Assembly: GCF_014203545.1 (NCBI RefSeq)
Contig: NZ_JACHJG010000001.1
Coordinates: forward strand, 806,001-870,000
Length of the DNA stretch: 64,000 bases
Direction: 5' to 3'
From: Streptomyces netropsis
GTDB taxonomy: Bacteria; Actinomycetota; Actinomycetes; Streptomycetales; Streptomycetaceae
Positions within the stretch are counted from its first letter, which is position 1. Every line of letters begins with the position of its first letter. Made by a program: the position numbers and the translations under genes. Below are positions 17,741-28,404 of this stretch, piece by piece. Below the pieces are notes generated by a model. It ran no database searches. It saw only the letters and a list, made by a program, of their open reading frames with translations, and had not been told where the DNA came from.

Positions 17741-19474
17741 GTGACGACGATCACTCCCGATCCGGGGAACCACGGCCCGGCGCGCCCCTCGCTTCGCGGC
17801 CGGGCGGGTGCGCCCGGTACGCTCACCGCCGTGCCCCACGCTGATCAGTCCCACACCAGCCCCACGGACGCCCCCGCCACGTACCCGGGAGCGCCCCGCC
17901 CCACCCAGGTCCGCCCCGCGCCCCTCGCGGAGCTCGCCGGTCAGCTGGGCATCGCCGCCACCCGTGACGCCGCAGCCGCCGACGAGGCTCCCGCGACCGC
18001 CACGGTCACCGGCATCACCCACGACTCGCGGGCCGTGCGCCCGGGCGACATCTACGCCGCCCTGCCCGGCGCCCGCTTCCACGGCGCGGACTTCGCCGCC
18101 CAGGCCGCCGGGCTCGGCGCGGTGGCCGTGCTGACCGACCCGGCCGGCACCGACCGCGCCGCGGCCGCCGGCCTGCCCGTCCTCACCGTCGACGACCCGC
18201 GCGGCCGGATGGGCGCGCTCGCCGCGACGATCTACGGCGAGCCGGGCCGCGATCTGCTCCAGATCGGCATCACCGGCACCTCCGGCAAGACGACCACCGC
18301 CTACCTCATCGAGGGCGGGCTGAAGGCCGCCGCCGGCGCGTCCGGGGGCCTGACGGGCCTCATCGGCACGGTGGAGTCCCGGATCGGCGACGAGCGCATC
18401 AAGTCCGAGCGCACCACGCCCGAGGCGACCGACCTCCAGGCGCTCTTCGCGGTCATGCGCGAGCGCGGCGTCCGCTCGGTGGCCATGGAGGTCTCCAGCC
18501 ACGCCCTGATGCTCGGCCGCGTCGACGGCTGCGTCTTCGACGTCGCGGTCTTCAACAACCTCAGCCCGGAGCACATGGAGTTCCACTCCGGCATGGAGGA
18601 CTACTTCCAGGCCAAGGCCCGGCTGTTCACCAAGGCCCGCAGCCGCCTCGGCGTCGTCAACCTCGACGACGAGTACGGCCGGCGCCTCGCCGAGGGCGCC
18701 TCCGAGGTCCCGGTCGTCACCTTCTCGGCGGAGGGGCACCCCGACGCCGACTGGCGCGCCACGGACGTCCACGTCGGCCCGTTCGACTCGGACTTCACCG
18801 TCCTCGGCCCGCAGGGCCAGTCGGTCACCGCCCGGGCGCCGCTCGCCGGCCCGTTCAACGTCGCCAACGCCCTCGCCGCCATCACCGCGCTCGTCGCCGC
18901 CGGCATCGACCCGCAGACCGCCGCCGACGGCGTCGCGGCCGTGCCCGGCGTGCCCGGCCGGCTGGAGCGCGTCGACGCGGGCCAGCCCTACCTCGCCGTC
19001 GTCGACTACGCCCACAAGACGGACGCCGTCGAATCGGTTCTCCGCGCCCTGCGCAAGGTCGGCAAGGGCCGGATCCACGCCGTGCTCGGCTGCGGCGGCG
19101 ACCGCGACCGGACCAAGCGCGCCCCGATGGGCGCGGCCCTGGCCCGGCTCGCCGACACCGCCGTACTGACCTCCGACAACCCCCGCTCCGAGGACCCCCT
19201 CGCGATCCTCGCCACCATGCTCGCGGGCGCCGCCGAGGTGCCCGTCCACGAGCGCGGCACGGTCCTCCTCGCGGAGGAGCGGGCCGACGCCATCGCCGCA
19301 GCCGTCGCCCGCGCCGAGCCGGGTGACACCGTCCTCGTCCTGGGCAAGGGCCACGAGCAGGGCCAGGACATCGCCGGAGTGGTCCGCCCCTTCGACGACC
19401 GCCAGGTGCTGCGCGAGGCCATCGAGGCCGAGCGACTTCGCCTGTCGACCAAGCACCGGAACGACCAGGGATGA
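17741..19474 (+). CDS. murE: UDP-MurNAc-tripeptide synthetase MurE
   Basis: A 577-residue Mur ligase that adds diaminopimelate (LL-DAP in Streptomyces) to UDP-MurNAc-dipeptide. It shows GITHDSRAVRPGDIYAALPG, the P-loop GITGTSGKTTTAYL, and SDNPRSEDP, where the DNPR motif indicates diaminopimelate rather than lysine specificity. The N-terminus is long and low in complexity. GTG 17741 follows ftsI by 13 bases, while GTG 17831 would remove 30 residues and is a real alternative. Confidence 0.96.
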   Translation: MTTITPDPGNHGPARPSLRGRAGAPGTLTAVPHADQSHTSPTDAPATYPGAPRPTQVRPAPLAELAGQLGIAATRDAAAADEAPATATVTGITHDSRAVRPGDIYAALPGARFHGADFAAQAAGLGAVAVLTDPAGTDRAAAAGLPVLTVDDPRGRMGALAATIYGEPGRDLLQIGITGTSGKTTTAYLIEGGLKAAAGASGGLTGLIGTVESRIGDERIKSERTTPEATDLQALFAVMRERGVRSVAMEVSSHALMLGRVDGCVFDVAVFNNLSPEHMEFHSGMEDYFQAKARLFTKARSRLGVVNLDDEYGRRLAEGASEVPVVTFSAEGHPDADWRATDVHVGPFDSDFTVLGPQGQSVTARAPLAGPFNVANALAAITALVAAGIDPQTAADGVAAVPGVPGRLERVDAGQPYLAVVDYAHKTDAVESVLRALRKVGKGRIHAVLGCGGDRDRTKRAPMGAALARLADTAVLTSDNPRSEDPLAILATMLAGAAEVPVHERGTVLLAEERADAIAAAVARAEPGDTVLVLGKGHEQGQDIAGVVRPFDDRQVLREAIEAERLRLSTKHRNDQG

Positions 19475-19539
19475 CAGACCGCCATGCGCGCACAACCCTC
19501 CCCACGGAAGCCCTCCCGAACGGCCGGAGGTAAATCTCA

Positions 19540-20961
19540 GTGATCGCTCTGTCCCTCGCCGAGATCGCCGCCATCGTCGGCGGGCAACAGCACGACATAC
19601 CGGACCCGGGCGTCGCCGCCGACGGCCCGGTCGTGATCGACTCCCGTGACGTGCGGCCCGGCAGCCTCTTCGTGGCGCTGTCCGGGGAGAACGTCGACGG
19701 CCACGACTACGCCGAGCGCGCGGTCGCCGCGGGCGCGGTGGCCGTACTGGCCTCCCGGCCCGTCGGCGTGCCCGCCATCGTCGTCGAGGACGTCGTCGCC
19801 GGCCTCGGCGCCCTCGCCCGCGCCGTCGTGGAGCGGCTCGGCACCACCGTCGTCGCGCTCACCGGCTCGGCCGGCAAGACCAGCACCAAGGACCTGATCG
19901 CCCAGCTCCTGGAGCGCCTCGGCCCGACCGTGGGGCCGCCCGGCAACTTCAACAACGAGATCGGCCTGCCGCTGACCGCGCTCCGCGCGCAGGAGAGCAC
20001 CGCCCACCTCGTGCTGGAGATGGGCGCCCGCGGCGTCGGCCACATCCGCTACCTCGCCGAGCTCACCCCGCCGCGCATCGGCCTCGTCCTGAACGTCGGC
20101 ACCGCGCACATCGGCGAGTTCGGCGGCCGCGAGCAGATCGCCCTGGCCAAGGGCGAGCTGGTCGAGGTGCTGCCCACGGCGGCGGAGGGCGGCATCGCCG
20201 TGCTCAACGCCGACGACCCCCTCGTCCGGGCCATGAGCACCCGCACCAAGGCCCGTACCGTCCTGTTCGGCGAGGCCGAGGACGCGGACGTACGGGCCGA
20301 GAACGTCCGCCTCACCGCGACCGGGCAGCCCGCCTTCACGCTTCACACACCCACCGGGTGCGGGGACGTGACCATGCGGCTGTACGGTGAGCACCACGTG
20401 TCGAACGCGCTCGCCGCCGCCGCCGTCGCCCATGAGCTGGGCATGCCCGCGCACGAGATCGCCACCGCGCTCTCCGAAGCGGGCCAGCTCTCCCGCTGGC
20501 GGATGGAGGTCACCGAGCGTGCGGACGGCGTGACGATCGTCAACGACGCCTACAACGCGAACCCCGAATCCATGAGAGCCGCGCTGCGCGCGCTGGCCGC
20601 CATGGGCCAAGCCGCCACGGCGAAGGGGGGCCGCACGTGGGCCGTGCTCGGTCAGATGGCCGAGCTCGGCGAGGACTCACTCGCCGAGCACGACGCGGTC
20701 GGGCGGCTCGCCGTCCGGCTCAACGTCAGCAAGCTCGTGGCAGTCGGGGGCAGGGAAGCGGCCTGGCTGCAAATGGGTGCCTATAACGAGGGTTCGTGGG
20801 GTGAGGAGTCGGTGCACGTGTCCGACGCGCAGGCGGCGGTCGACCTGTTGCGCAGCGAGCTGCGTCCGGGAGACGTCGTGCTGATGAAGGCGTCCAGGTC
20901 GGTCGGCCTGGAGCGGGTCGCGGCCGCGTTGCTCGCGGCCGATGGTGAGGTCTCCGGCTGA
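19540..20961 (+). CDS. murF: UDP-MurNAc-tripeptide:D-Ala-D-Ala ligase MurF
   Basis: A 473-residue Mur ligase that adds D-Ala-D-Ala to the UDP-MurNAc-tripeptide. It contains [20 protein letters not shown], the P-loop [12 protein letters not shown], the [12 protein letters not shown] segment and the C-terminal [15 protein letters not shown] motif characteristic of MurF. GTG 19540 is preceded by GGAGG about 9 bases upstream. Its stop shares one base with the mraY ATG, so translation is coupled. Confidence 0.97.
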   Translation: MIALSLAEIAAIVGGQQHDIPDPGVAADGPVVIDSRDVRPGSLFVALSGENVDGHDYAERAVAAGAVAVLASRPVGVPAIVVEDVVAGLGALARAVVERLGTTVVALTGSAGKTSTKDLIAQLLERLGPTVGPPGNFNNEIGLPLTALRAQESTAHLVLEMGARGVGHIRYLAELTPPRIGLVLNVGTAHIGEFGGREQIALAKGELVEVLPTAAEGGIAVLNADDPLVRAMSTRTKARTVLFGEAEDADVRAENVRLTATGQPAFTLHTPTGCGDVTMRLYGEHHVSNALAAAAVAHELGMPAHEIATALSEAGQLSRWRMEVTERADGVTIVNDAYNANPESMRAALRALAAMGQAATAKGGRTWAVLGQMAELGEDSLAEHDAVGRLAVRLNVSKLVAVGGREAAWLQMGAYNEGSWGEESVHVSDAQAAVDLLRSELRPGDVVLMKASRSVGLERVAAALLAADGEVSG

Positions 20962-22025
20962 TGAACCAGATCCTGTTCGCGGGTGTCATCGGCCTGCTGC
21001 TGACCCTGGTCGGCACCCCGCTGCTGATCAAGTTCCTGGCCCGCAAGGGCTACGGCCAGTTCATCCGTGACGACGGCCCGCGCGAGCACCACAGCAAGCG
21101 CGGCACGCCCACCATGGGTGGCATCGCCTTCATCCTGGCCACGCTCATCGCGTACGCCCTGACCAAGGTCATCACCAGCCACGAGCCGACGTTCTCCGGC
21201 GTACTGGTGCTGTTCCTGATGGCGGGCATGGGCCTGGTCGGCTTCCTCGACGACTACATCAAGATCGTCAAGCAGCGGAGCCTGGGCCTGCGCGCCAAGG
21301 CGAAGATGGCCGGCCAGCTCATCGTCGGCATCGCCTTCGCGGTCCTCGCGCTGCAGTTCGCGGACACCCGGGGCCAGACCCCGGCCTCCACCAAGCTGTC
21401 CTTCACCCAGGACTTCGGCTGGTCCGTCGGCCCCGTGATCTTCGTGGTCTGGGCGCTGTTCATGATCCTCGCGATGTCGAACGGCGTGAACCTCACCGAC
21501 GGTCTCGACGGCCTCGCCACCGGCGCGTCCGTGATGGTCTTCGGCGCGTACGTCTTCATCGGCACCTGGCAGCACGGACAGTCCTGCGGCAACCCGCTGA
21601 CCGCCGGCGCCGCCTGCTACGAGGTCCGCGACCCGCTCGACCTCGCCGTCGTCGCCTCGGCCCTGATGGGCTCCTGCTTCGGCTTCCTGTGGTGGAACAC
21701 CTCGCCCGCCAAGATCTTCATGGGTGACACCGGCTCGCTCGCCCTCGGCGGCGCCCTCGCGGGACTGGCCATCTGCTCCCGCACCGAGCTGCTGATCGCC
21801 CTCCTCGGCGGTCTGTTCGTCCTGATCACCATGTCCGTCGTGATCCAGGTCGGCTCGTTCAAGCTGACCGGCAAGCGCGTCTTCAAGATGGCCCCGCTCC
21901 AGCACCACTTCGAACTCAAGGGGTGGAGCGAAGTCCTTGTGGTGGTCCGCTTCTGGATCATCCAGGGCCTCTGCGTGGCCGTCGGCCTCGGACTCTTCTA
22001 CGCCGGATGGCTGGCCATCAAGTGA
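20961..22025 (+). CDS. mraY: Phospho-MurNAc-pentapeptide translocase MraY
   Basis: A 354-residue polytopic membrane enzyme making lipid I from UDP-MurNAc-pentapeptide and undecaprenyl phosphate. About ten transmembrane helices are visible. Family motifs are [38 protein letters not shown] and the C-terminal [13 protein letters not shown]. The acidic residues of FLDD and NLTDGLD bind magnesium. A loop (about residues 205-230) contains two cysteines ([16 protein letters not shown]). It is coupled to murF before it and murD after it. Confidence 0.97.
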   Translation: MNQILFAGVIGLLLTLVGTPLLIKFLARKGYGQFIRDDGPREHHSKRGTPTMGGIAFILATLIAYALTKVITSHEPTFSGVLVLFLMAGMGLVGFLDDYIKIVKQRSLGLRAKAKMAGQLIVGIAFAVLALQFADTRGQTPASTKLSFTQDFGWSVGPVIFVVWALFMILAMSNGVNLTDGLDGLATGASVMVFGAYVFIGTWQHGQSCGNPLTAGAACYEVRDPLDLAVVASALMGSCFGFLWWNTSPAKIFMGDTGSLALGGALAGLAICSRTELLIALLGGLFVLITMSVVIQVGSFKLTGKRVFKMAPLQHHFELKGWSEVLVVVRFWIIQGLCVAVGLGLFYAGWLAIK

Positions 22026-23497
22026 CCCCCACCACCTCTTCCGCCGCTGCCACCACGGAGTGGGCCGGCCAGCACATCACCGTCGCCGGCCTCGGCGTGA
22101 GCGGCGTCAGCGCCGCCCGCGCCCTGGCCGGCCTCGGCGCGCGGGTGACCGTCGTCGACGGCGGTGACAGCGGCACCCACCACGAGCGCGCCGCCGAGCT
22201 GGAGCGCGAGGGCATCGCCGTCCGCCTCGCCGACGCCGAGACGCTGCCCCCGGGCACCGAACTGGTCGTCACCTCGCCGGGCTGGAAGCCGGGGAGCCCG
22301 CTCTTCGCCGCCGCCGCGGAGGCCGGCGTGGACGTCGTGGGCGACGTCGAGATCGCCTGGCGGCTGCGCGGCGCCCGCGGCGAGCAGGCGGCCCCCTGGC
22401 TCGCCGTCACCGGCACCAACGGCAAGACCACGACGGTGCAGATGCTCGCCTCCATCCTGGAGGCCGCCGGGCTGCGCACCGTCGCCGTCGGCAACATCGG
22501 CACCCCGATCATCGACGTGGTGCTCGCCCAAGGACGCGACGGAGCCGAGCCGTACGACGTGCTCGCCGTCGAACTCTCCAGCTACCAGCTGCACTGGGCG
22601 CCGTCCGTGCGCGCCCACTCCGCGGCCGTGCTCAACCTCGCGCCCGACCATCTCGACTGGCACGGCTCCATGGAGGCGTACGCCGCCGACAAGGGCCGCA
22701 TCTACGAGGGCAACGAGATCGCCTGCGTCTACAACGTCGCCGATCCCGCCACCGAGCGCCTGGTCATGCAGGCCGACGTCGAAGAGGGCTGCCGTGCCAT
22801 CGGCTTCACCCTCGGCACCCCCGGCCCCTCCGAGCTCGGGGTGGTCGACGGCATCCTCGTCGACCGCGCCTTCGTCGAGAACCGACGGGACCAGGCGCAG
22901 GAGCTGGCCGAGATCTCGGACGTGACCCCGGCCGCCCCGCACAACATCGCCAACGCCCTCGCGGCGGCGGCCCTGGCCCGCGCCTTCGGCGTCCCGGCCA
23001 CGGCCGTACGGGACGGACTGCGCGCCTTCCGGCCCGACGCGCACCGCATCGCCCACGTCGCCGACGTCGACGGCGTCGCCTACGTGGACGACTCCAAGGC
23101 CACCAACACCCACGCCGCCCAGGCGTCCTTGGCGGCCTACGAGTCGATCGTCTGGATCGCGGGCGGCCTCGCCAAGGGCGCCACGTTCGACGGCCTGGTC
23201 ACCGCCTCCGCGCGACGGCTGCGCGGCGTCGTGCTGATCGGTGCCGACCGGGAGCTGATCCGCCAAGCGCTGGCGCGACACGCCCCCGATGTCCCGGTGG
23301 TGGACCTCGACCGGACCGACACTGGGGCGATGGCGGCGGCGGTCCGGGAAGCCGCGCGGCTCGCCCGGCCCGGGGACACCGTCCTCATGGCCCCGGCGTG
23401 CGCCTCGATGGACATGTTCGCCAACTACAACAAGCGCGGCGAGGCGTTCGCCGACGCCGCCTTGGAACTGGCCTCCGGCCGACACCCGGAGGAGTAG
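22022..23497 (+). CDS. murD: UDP-MurNAc-L-alanine:D-glutamate ligase MurD
   Basis: A 491-residue Mur ligase adding D-Glu. The N-terminal Rossmann motif is [20 protein letters not shown], the P-loop is [14 protein letters not shown], and [17 protein letters not shown] is the signature in the C-terminal domain. GTG 22022 overlaps the mraY stop (GTGA). ATG 22007 in the same frame is possible but deeper inside mraY. Confidence 0.97.
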   Translation: MTPTTSSAAATTEWAGQHITVAGLGVSGVSAARALAGLGARVTVVDGGDSGTHHERAAELEREGIAVRLADAETLPPGTELVVTSPGWKPGSPLFAAAAEAGVDVVGDVEIAWRLRGARGEQAAPWLAVTGTNGKTTTVQMLASILEAAGLRTVAVGNIGTPIIDVVLAQGRDGAEPYDVLAVELSSYQLHWAPSVRAHSAAVLNLAPDHLDWHGSMEAYAADKGRIYEGNEIACVYNVADPATERLVMQADVEEGCRAIGFTLGTPGPSELGVVDGILVDRAFVENRRDQAQELAEISDVTPAAPHNIANALAAAALARAFGVPATAVRDGLRAFRPDAHRIAHVADVDGVAYVDDSKATNTHAAQASLAAYESIVWIAGGLAKGATFDGLVTASARRLRGVVLIGADRELIRQALARHAPDVPVVDLDRTDTGAMAAAVREAARLARPGDTVLMAPACASMDMFANYNKRGEAFADAALELASGRHPEE

Positions 23498-23558
23498 CCG
23501 CCGGGAACCCCCGCGGCGCGGGCCGGCGGCGCAGGAGACCAGCGGAGGGGACACCCGG

Positions 23559-24941
23559 ATGCACGCCGACGACATCGCGCGCCCCGGGGGCGCACCGGGC
23601 GGCCTGTGGGCCCTGCGCGGGGCCCCCGCCCGGCCCCGGCCCCAGCGCGCCCCCCGCCCCGCACGGATCCGTGCGGGGGGCTCACGGCCGCCCGGGCGGC
23701 CGTCGGGCGGCGGACTGCGCGGGCTGCACGCGCGCGTGAAGCGCGCCTGGGACCGCCCGCTGACCGCGTACTACCTGATCCTCGGCGGTTCCCTGCTGAT
23801 CACCGTGCTCGGCCTTGTGATGGTCTACTCCGCGTCCCAGATCAAGGCCCTGCAGAACGGCCTGGCGCCCAGCTTCTTCTTCCGCAAGCAGCTGCTCGCC
23901 GCCGCCATCGGCACCGTGCTCCTGCTGGCCGCCGCCCGGCTGCCCGTCAAGCTGCTGCGGGCGCTGGCCTACCCGCTGCTCGCCGGGTCGCTCTTCCTGC
24001 TGTGCCTGGTCCAGGTGCCCGGCATCGGGGAGACCATCAACGGCAACACCAACTGGATCTCCCTCGGCGGGCCCTTCCAGCTCCAGCCCAGCGAGTTCGC
24101 CAAGCTCGCCCTGGTGTTGTGGGGCGCCGACCTGCTGGCGCGCAAACAGTCCAAGAAGCTGCTCACCCAGTGGAAGCACCTCCTGGTGCCCCTGGTGCCC
24201 GTCACCTTCCTGCTGCTCGGCCTGATCATGCTGGGCGGCGACATGGGCACCACTGTCGTCCTCACCGTCGTCCTGCTCGGCCTCCTGTGGGTGGCGGGCG
24301 CCCCGACCCGGCTCTTCGCGGGGGTCTTCGGCGTCACCGCCGTGCTCGCCGCGCTGTTCATCAAGACCAGTGCCAACCGCATGTCCCGCCTCGCCTGCAT
24401 CGGCGCGACCGAACCGGGCACCGACGACCGGTGCTGGCAGGCCGTGCACGGAATCTACGCCCTCGCCAACGGCGGCTGGTTCGGCGCCGGACTGGGAGCG
24501 AGTGTGGAGAAATGGGGTGAACTCCCCGAACCCCACACCGACTTCATCTTCGCCATCACCGGCGAGGAACTCGGTCTCGCGGGGACGCTGTCGGTACTCG
24601 CCCTCTTCGCGGCTCTAGGCTATGCGGGTATCCGCGTGGCCGGACGCACGGAGGACCCCTTCGTGAGGTACGCAGCGGGAGGTGTGACCACCTGGATCAC
24701 GGCGCAGGCCGTGGTCAACATCGGTGCGGTGCTCGGCTTGCTGCCGATCGCCGGTGTCCCCCTGCCGCTGTTCTCCTACGGAGGTTCCGCCCTGCTGCCG
24801 ACCATGTTCGCCATCGGACTGCTGATCGCCTTCGCGCGCGACGAGCCCGGTGCGCGGGCAGCGCTCGCCATGCGGCAGCCTGGGGTGAGATGGAAGACGA
24901 TGAGACGGCGCGTCAAGAAGCGACCGTCCGGAGAGCGGTGA
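23559..24941 (+). CDS. ftsW: Septal peptidoglycan glycosyltransferase FtsW (SEDS)
   Basis: A 460-residue SEDS-family polymerase that works with FtsI. After a roughly 70-residue basic cytoplasmic tail come ten transmembrane helices starting at YYLILGGSLLITVLGLVMVY. Conserved stretches are LQPSEFAKLALVLW, GGWFGAGLGASVEKWGELPEPHTDFIFA (split: GAGLGASVEKWG) and PLPLFSYGGSALL. ATG 23559 has GGAGGGG 8 bases upstream. The gap to murG is only 6 bases. In S. venezuelae ftsW is a WhiA/WhiB target, but I see no separate promoter here. Confidence 0.96.
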   Translation: MHADDIARPGGAPGGLWALRGAPARPRPQRAPRPARIRAGGSRPPGRPSGGGLRGLHARVKRAWDRPLTAYYLILGGSLLITVLGLVMVYSASQIKALQNGLAPSFFFRKQLLAAAIGTVLLLAAARLPVKLLRALAYPLLAGSLFLLCLVQVPGIGETINGNTNWISLGGPFQLQPSEFAKLALVLWGADLLARKQSKKLLTQWKHLLVPLVPVTFLLLGLIMLGGDMGTTVVLTVVLLGLLWVAGAPTRLFAGVFGVTAVLAALFIKTSANRMSRLACIGATEPGTDDRCWQAVHGIYALANGGWFGAGLGASVEKWGELPEPHTDFIFAITGEELGLAGTLSVLALFAALGYAGIRVAGRTEDPFVRYAAGGVTTWITAQAVVNIGAVLGLLPIAGVPLPLFSYGGSALLPTMFAIGLLIAFARDEPGARAALAMRQPGVRWKTMRRRVKKRPSGER

Positions 24942-24947
24942 ATTTCG

Positions 24948-26042
24948 GTGCATGTCGTACTCGCCGGCGGGGGGACCGCCGGCCACATCGAGCCCGCGCT
25001 CGCCCTCGCGGACGCCCTGCGCAGGCAGGACCCGACCGTGGGGATCACGGCGCTCGGCACGGAGCGGGGCCTGGAGACCCGGCTCGTGCCCGAGCGGGGC
25101 TATGAACTGGGGCTGATCCCCGCCGTACCCCTGCCCCGCAAGCCCACGCCCGAGCTGATCACCGTCCCGGGACGGCTGCGCGGCACCATCAAGGCCGCCG
25201 AGCAGATCCTGGAGCGGACCAAGGCGGACTGCGTGGTGGGCTTCGGCGGCTACGTGGCGCTGCCCGGCTATCTGGCCGCCAAGCGGCTCGGGGTGCCGAT
25301 CATCGTCCACGAGGCCAACGCCCGGCCCGGCCTCGCCAACAAGATCGGTTCGCGCTACGCCGCGTCGGTCGCGGTGAGCACCCCGGACAGCAAGCTGCGC
25401 AACGCCCGCTACGTCGGCATCCCGCTGCGCCGCACCATCGCCACCCTCGACCGGGCCGCGGTCCGGCCCGAGGCGCGCGCGGCGTTCGGGCTCGACCCCA
25501 ACCTGCCGACGCTGCTGGTCTCCGGCGGTTCGCAGGGCGCCCGCCGGCTGAACGAGGTCGTCCAGGCGGTCGCGCCGATGCTCCAGCGCTCCGGCATCCA
25601 GATCCTGCACGCGGTCGGCCCGAAGAACGACCTGCCGCACGTGGACAACATGCCCGGAATGCCGCCCTATATCCCGGTACCGTATGTGGACCGGATGGAC
25701 CTCGCGTACGCCGCGGCGGACATGATGCTCTGCCGCGCGGGCGCGATGACCGTCGCCGAGCTGTCCGCCGTCGGGCTCCCGGCCGCCTACGTCCCGCTGC
25801 CCATCGGCAACGGCGAACAGCGGCTCAACGCCCAGCCGGTGGTCAAGGCGGGCGGCGGTCTGCTGGTCGACGACGCCGAGCTGACCCCCGAGTGGGTCCA
25901 GAGCCACGTGCTCCCGGTGCTCGCCGACCCGCACCGGCTGTACGAGATGTCCCGCGCCGCCTCCGAGTTCGGGCGCCGGGACGCCGACGAGCTGCTCGTC
26001 GGCATGGTGTACGAGGCGATTGCCGCACGCAGGGCCCGCTGA
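24948..26042 (+). CDS. murG: UDP-GlcNAc:lipid I N-acetylglucosaminyltransferase MurG
   Basis: A 364-residue GT-B glycosyltransferase producing lipid II on the cytoplasmic membrane face. The N-terminal glycine-rich loop reads [20 protein letters not shown], where the His is catalytic. [14 protein letters not shown] and the C-terminal donor site [15 protein letters not shown] and [17 protein letters not shown] are conserved. GTG 24948 starts 6 bases after the ftsW stop. Confidence 0.97.
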   Translation: MHVVLAGGGTAGHIEPALALADALRRQDPTVGITALGTERGLETRLVPERGYELGLIPAVPLPRKPTPELITVPGRLRGTIKAAEQILERTKADCVVGFGGYVALPGYLAAKRLGVPIIVHEANARPGLANKIGSRYAASVAVSTPDSKLRNARYVGIPLRRTIATLDRAAVRPEARAAFGLDPNLPTLLVSGGSQGARRLNEVVQAVAPMLQRSGIQILHAVGPKNDLPHVDNMPGMPPYIPVPYVDRMDLAYAAADMMLCRAGAMTVAELSAVGLPAAYVPLPIGNGEQRLNAQPVVKAGGGLLVDDAELTPEWVQSHVLPVLADPHRLYEMSRAASEFGRRDADELLVGMVYEAIAARRAR

Positions 26043-26070
26043 CGGCCCGTAGGAGCAGGAGGCGGGGAGC

Positions 26071-26904
26071 GTGGCCGGACCGACGACCGCCCGGCGCGGT
26101 GGCGGCAAGAACGGCAAGCCGCCGCGATCGCGGCCATCCCCCAGCCCGCCCCGCTCCGGCGGGCGGCCGGGCAAGGCGAAGCCGCGCCGCCCCTGTCTCC
26201 GACCGCGTCGGCGCAAGCTGCTCGGCTGGGCGGCCGTCACCGTGGCTCTCGGTGCGGCCGTCGGCTGGGCGCTCTACGGCTCCAGCTGGCTGCGGGTCAC
26301 CCACGTGGAGGTCAGTGGCACCGCCGTACTGACGTCCGGTGAGGTCCGCCGGGAGGCCGCCGTCCCGTTCGGCGACCCCCTCGCCTCCGTGGACACCGAC
26401 GCCATCGCGGACCGGCTGCGCGACCGGCTGCCGAGGATCGAGGCGGTGGACGTCGAACGTTCCTGGCCACGCGGGATCAGTCTGAAAGTGACCGAGCGGC
26501 AGCCGAAAGTCGTCCTCGAAAAGGGCGGGAAGTTCATCGAAATCGACGGTACGGGCGTGCGGTTCGCCACAGTCGATCAAGCCCCCAAGGGGGTGCCCCG
26601 GCTGAGGATGGCGGCCGAGGACTCGCCCGGTACGCACCGGTTCGGCCCCGAACGACTCGAACGGGAGGCGGTCCGGGTCGCCGTGGACCTGCCCCCCGCC
26701 GTCCGCCGGGACACCCTGGCGATCCGCGTACGCTCGTACGACTCCATCACCCTGGAACTGACGGGCGGTCGGACGGTCGTCTGGGGGAGTGGTGAACGGG
26801 GGGACGTGAAGGCCCGTACGCTCACGGCATTGCTCAAAGCCGCCCGGGGCGCGGACCACTTCGACGTCAGTGCTCCCGGGGCTCCGGCGGCGTCGGGGAG
26901 TTGA
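26071..26904 (+). CDS. ftsQ: Cell division protein FtsQ
   Basis: A 277-residue bitopic divisome protein. A basic cytoplasmic tail of about 50 residues is followed by one transmembrane helix (residues about 51-70, LLGWAAVTVALGAAVGWALY), then the POTRA domain (VTHVEVSGTAVLTSGEVRRE) and the FtsQ/DivIB beta domain (ISLKVTERQPKVVLEKGGKF). It links FtsL and DivIC to the septum. GTG 26071 has GGAGG upstream. It is the last gene before the separate ftsZ promoter region. Confidence 0.95.
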   Translation: MAGPTTARRGGGKNGKPPRSRPSPSPPRSGGRPGKAKPRRPCLRPRRRKLLGWAAVTVALGAAVGWALYGSSWLRVTHVEVSGTAVLTSGEVRREAAVPFGDPLASVDTDAIADRLRDRLPRIEAVDVERSWPRGISLKVTERQPKVVLEKGGKFIEIDGTGVRFATVDQAPKGVPRLRMAAEDSPGTHRFGPERLEREAVRVAVDLPPAVRRDTLAIRVRSYDSITLELTGGRTVVWGSGERGDVKARTLTALLKAARGADHFDVSAPGAPAASGS

Positions 26905-26932
26905 CGCCGATCCGTGCCCGCCAGCACCCTGG

Positions 26933-26965
26933 TTGGCTACGACTATGGGTGATCACATAGGGTGA
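26933..26965 (+). promoter_or_regulatory. Candidate ftsZ promoter with BldD-box-like site
   Basis: TTGGCT (26933-26938), a 19-base spacer and TAGGGT (26958-26963) form a possible promoter. The -10 is covered by TCACATAGGGTGA (26953-26965), an interrupted palindrome (TCAC/GTGA) matching the published BldD consensus tnACnc(A/T)GnGTnA at all but one fixed position. ftsZ is a reported BldD target in Streptomyces. Confidence 0.45.
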
Positions 26966-26994
26966 AAAGAAAAACGGGAGGTTCGGCGTGTTCA

Positions 26995-27055
26995 TTGAAC
27001 GCGCACCGCTTGTCGACTTAGTGTCCTGTTCAGAGAACCCAGACAACAGTGACAC
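26995..27055 (+). promoter_or_regulatory. Candidate second ftsZ promoter with WhiA site
   Basis: TTGAAC (26995-27000), 18 bases and TAGTGT (27019-27024) make a plausible promoter. GACAC, the WhiA core motif, lies at 27051-27055. Streptomyces ftsZ is known to have several promoters, one raised during sporulation and dependent on WhiA and WhiB. Which of these is that promoter is inference. Confidence 0.5.
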
Positions 27056-27059
27056 CGGT

Positions 27060-27084
27060 AACCCTAAACTTCAACGTTAGGGTT
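27060..27084 (+). promoter_or_regulatory. Inverted repeat in the ftsZ leader
   Basis: AACCCTAA and TTAGGGTT are perfect 8-bp arms around a 9-base loop, 60 bases upstream of the ftsZ start and just after the GACAC site. It could act as a protein site or as a leader RNA hairpin. No U-tract follows, so it is not a classic terminator. Confidence 0.5.
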
Positions 27085-27143
27085 CGGGTCGGCATTGAGA
27101 ACCGCCCCCAGGCATACGTAACTCGAGGCGAGAGGCCTTCGAC

Positions 27144-28376
27144 GTGGCAGCACCGCAGAACTACCTCGCAGTCATCAAGGTCGTCGGTATCGGCGGCGGT
27201 GGCGTGAACGCCATCAACCGGATGATCGAGGTCGGTCTCAAGGGCGTCGAGTTCATCGCGATCAACACCGATGCGCAGGCTCTCCTGATGAGCGACGCCG
27301 ACGTCAAGCTCGACGTCGGCCGGGAGCTCACCCGCGGCCTCGGCGCCGGCGCCAACCCCGACGTCGGCCGCAAGGCCGCCGAAGACCACCGCGAGGAGAT
27401 CGAGGAGGTCCTCAAGGGGGCCGACATGGTCTTCGTGACCGCGGGCGAGGGCGGCGGCACCGGCACCGGCGGTGCTCCCGTCGTCGCCAACATCGCGCGT
27501 TCGCTGGGCGCCCTGACGATCGGTGTGGTCACCCGCCCGTTCACCTTCGAGGGCCGCCGCCGCGCGAACCAGGCGGAGGACGGCATCGCCGGCCTGCGGG
27601 AGAACGTCGACACTCTCATCGTCATCCCGAACGACCGGTTGCTGTCCATCTCGGACCGTCAGGTCAGCGTGCTCGACGCGTTCAAGTCCGCGGACCAGGT
27701 GCTCCTGTCGGGTGTCCAGGGCATCACCGACCTGATCACCACCCCCGGCCTGATCAACCTCGACTTCGCCGACGTCAAGTCCGTGATGTCCGAGGCCGGC
27801 TCGGCGCTCATGGGTATCGGCTCGGCGCGCGGCGACGACCGCGCGGTGGCCGCCGCGGAGATGGCGATCTCCTCGCCGCTCCTGGAGGCGTCCATCGACG
27901 GCGCCCGCGGTGTGCTGCTCTCCATCTCCGGCGGTTCCGACCTCGGCCTGTTCGAGATCAACGAGGCCGCGCAGCTGGTCAGCGAGGCCGCGCACCCCGA
28001 GGCCAACATCATCTTCGGCGCCGTCATCGACGACGCCCTCGGTGACGAGGTCCGGGTCACCGTCATCGCCGCCGGCTTCGACGGCGGCCAGCCGCCGGCC
28101 AAGGGCAGCCGCGACAAGGTGCTCGGTTCGCCGTACGGCGGCCGTGACGAGAGCGCTCCGGCCGCCGCGGCTCCGAGCCGTCCGGCCGAGCCGTCCCGCC
28201 CGTCCTTCGGTGGTCTCGGCAGCGTGACCCCGCGCACCGAGGAGCCCGTACCGGCCGAGAAGGCCCCGGTCAACGAGATGCCGGCGCCGCCGGTCTCCTC
28301 GCCGCAGGTCCCGCCGGCCCGTCCGTACCAGGACTCGACCGCCGAGGAACTGGATGTCCCGGACTTCCTGAAGTAG
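27144..28376 (+). CDS. ftsZ: Cell division GTPase FtsZ
   Basis: A 410-residue tubulin homologue that forms the Z-ring; in Streptomyces it makes vegetative cross-walls and sporulation ladders. The tubulin signature GGGTGTG is at residues 103-109. The GTP-binding N-terminus is [17 protein letters not shown], and the T7 loop contains NLDFADVK. A variable linker (after about residue 320) is followed by the C-terminal peptide LDVPDFLK that binds partners such as SepF. GTG 27144 is preceded by GAGAGG. It has its own promoter region. Confidence 0.98.
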   Translation: MAAPQNYLAVIKVVGIGGGGVNAINRMIEVGLKGVEFIAINTDAQALLMSDADVKLDVGRELTRGLGAGANPDVGRKAAEDHREEIEEVLKGADMVFVTAGEGGGTGTGGAPVVANIARSLGALTIGVVTRPFTFEGRRRANQAEDGIAGLRENVDTLIVIPNDRLLSISDRQVSVLDAFKSADQVLLSGVQGITDLITTPGLINLDFADVKSVMSEAGSALMGIGSARGDDRAVAAAEMAISSPLLEASIDGARGVLLSISGGSDLGLFEINEAAQLVSEAAHPEANIIFGAVIDDALGDEVRVTVIAAGFDGGQPPAKGSRDKVLGSPYGGRDESAPAAAAPSRPAEPSRPSFGGLGSVTPRTEEPVPAEKAPVNEMPAPPVSSPQVPPARPYQDSTAEELDVPDFLK

Positions 28377-28404
28377 TCCGGCGGCAACGAGTGAGCGGCC
28401 CCCA

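Noticed and set aside
15313..17826. 837-codon minus-strand frame across ftsL and ftsI
   Set aside because: Low-complexity shadow of ftsI, with no ribosome site or recognisable domain.
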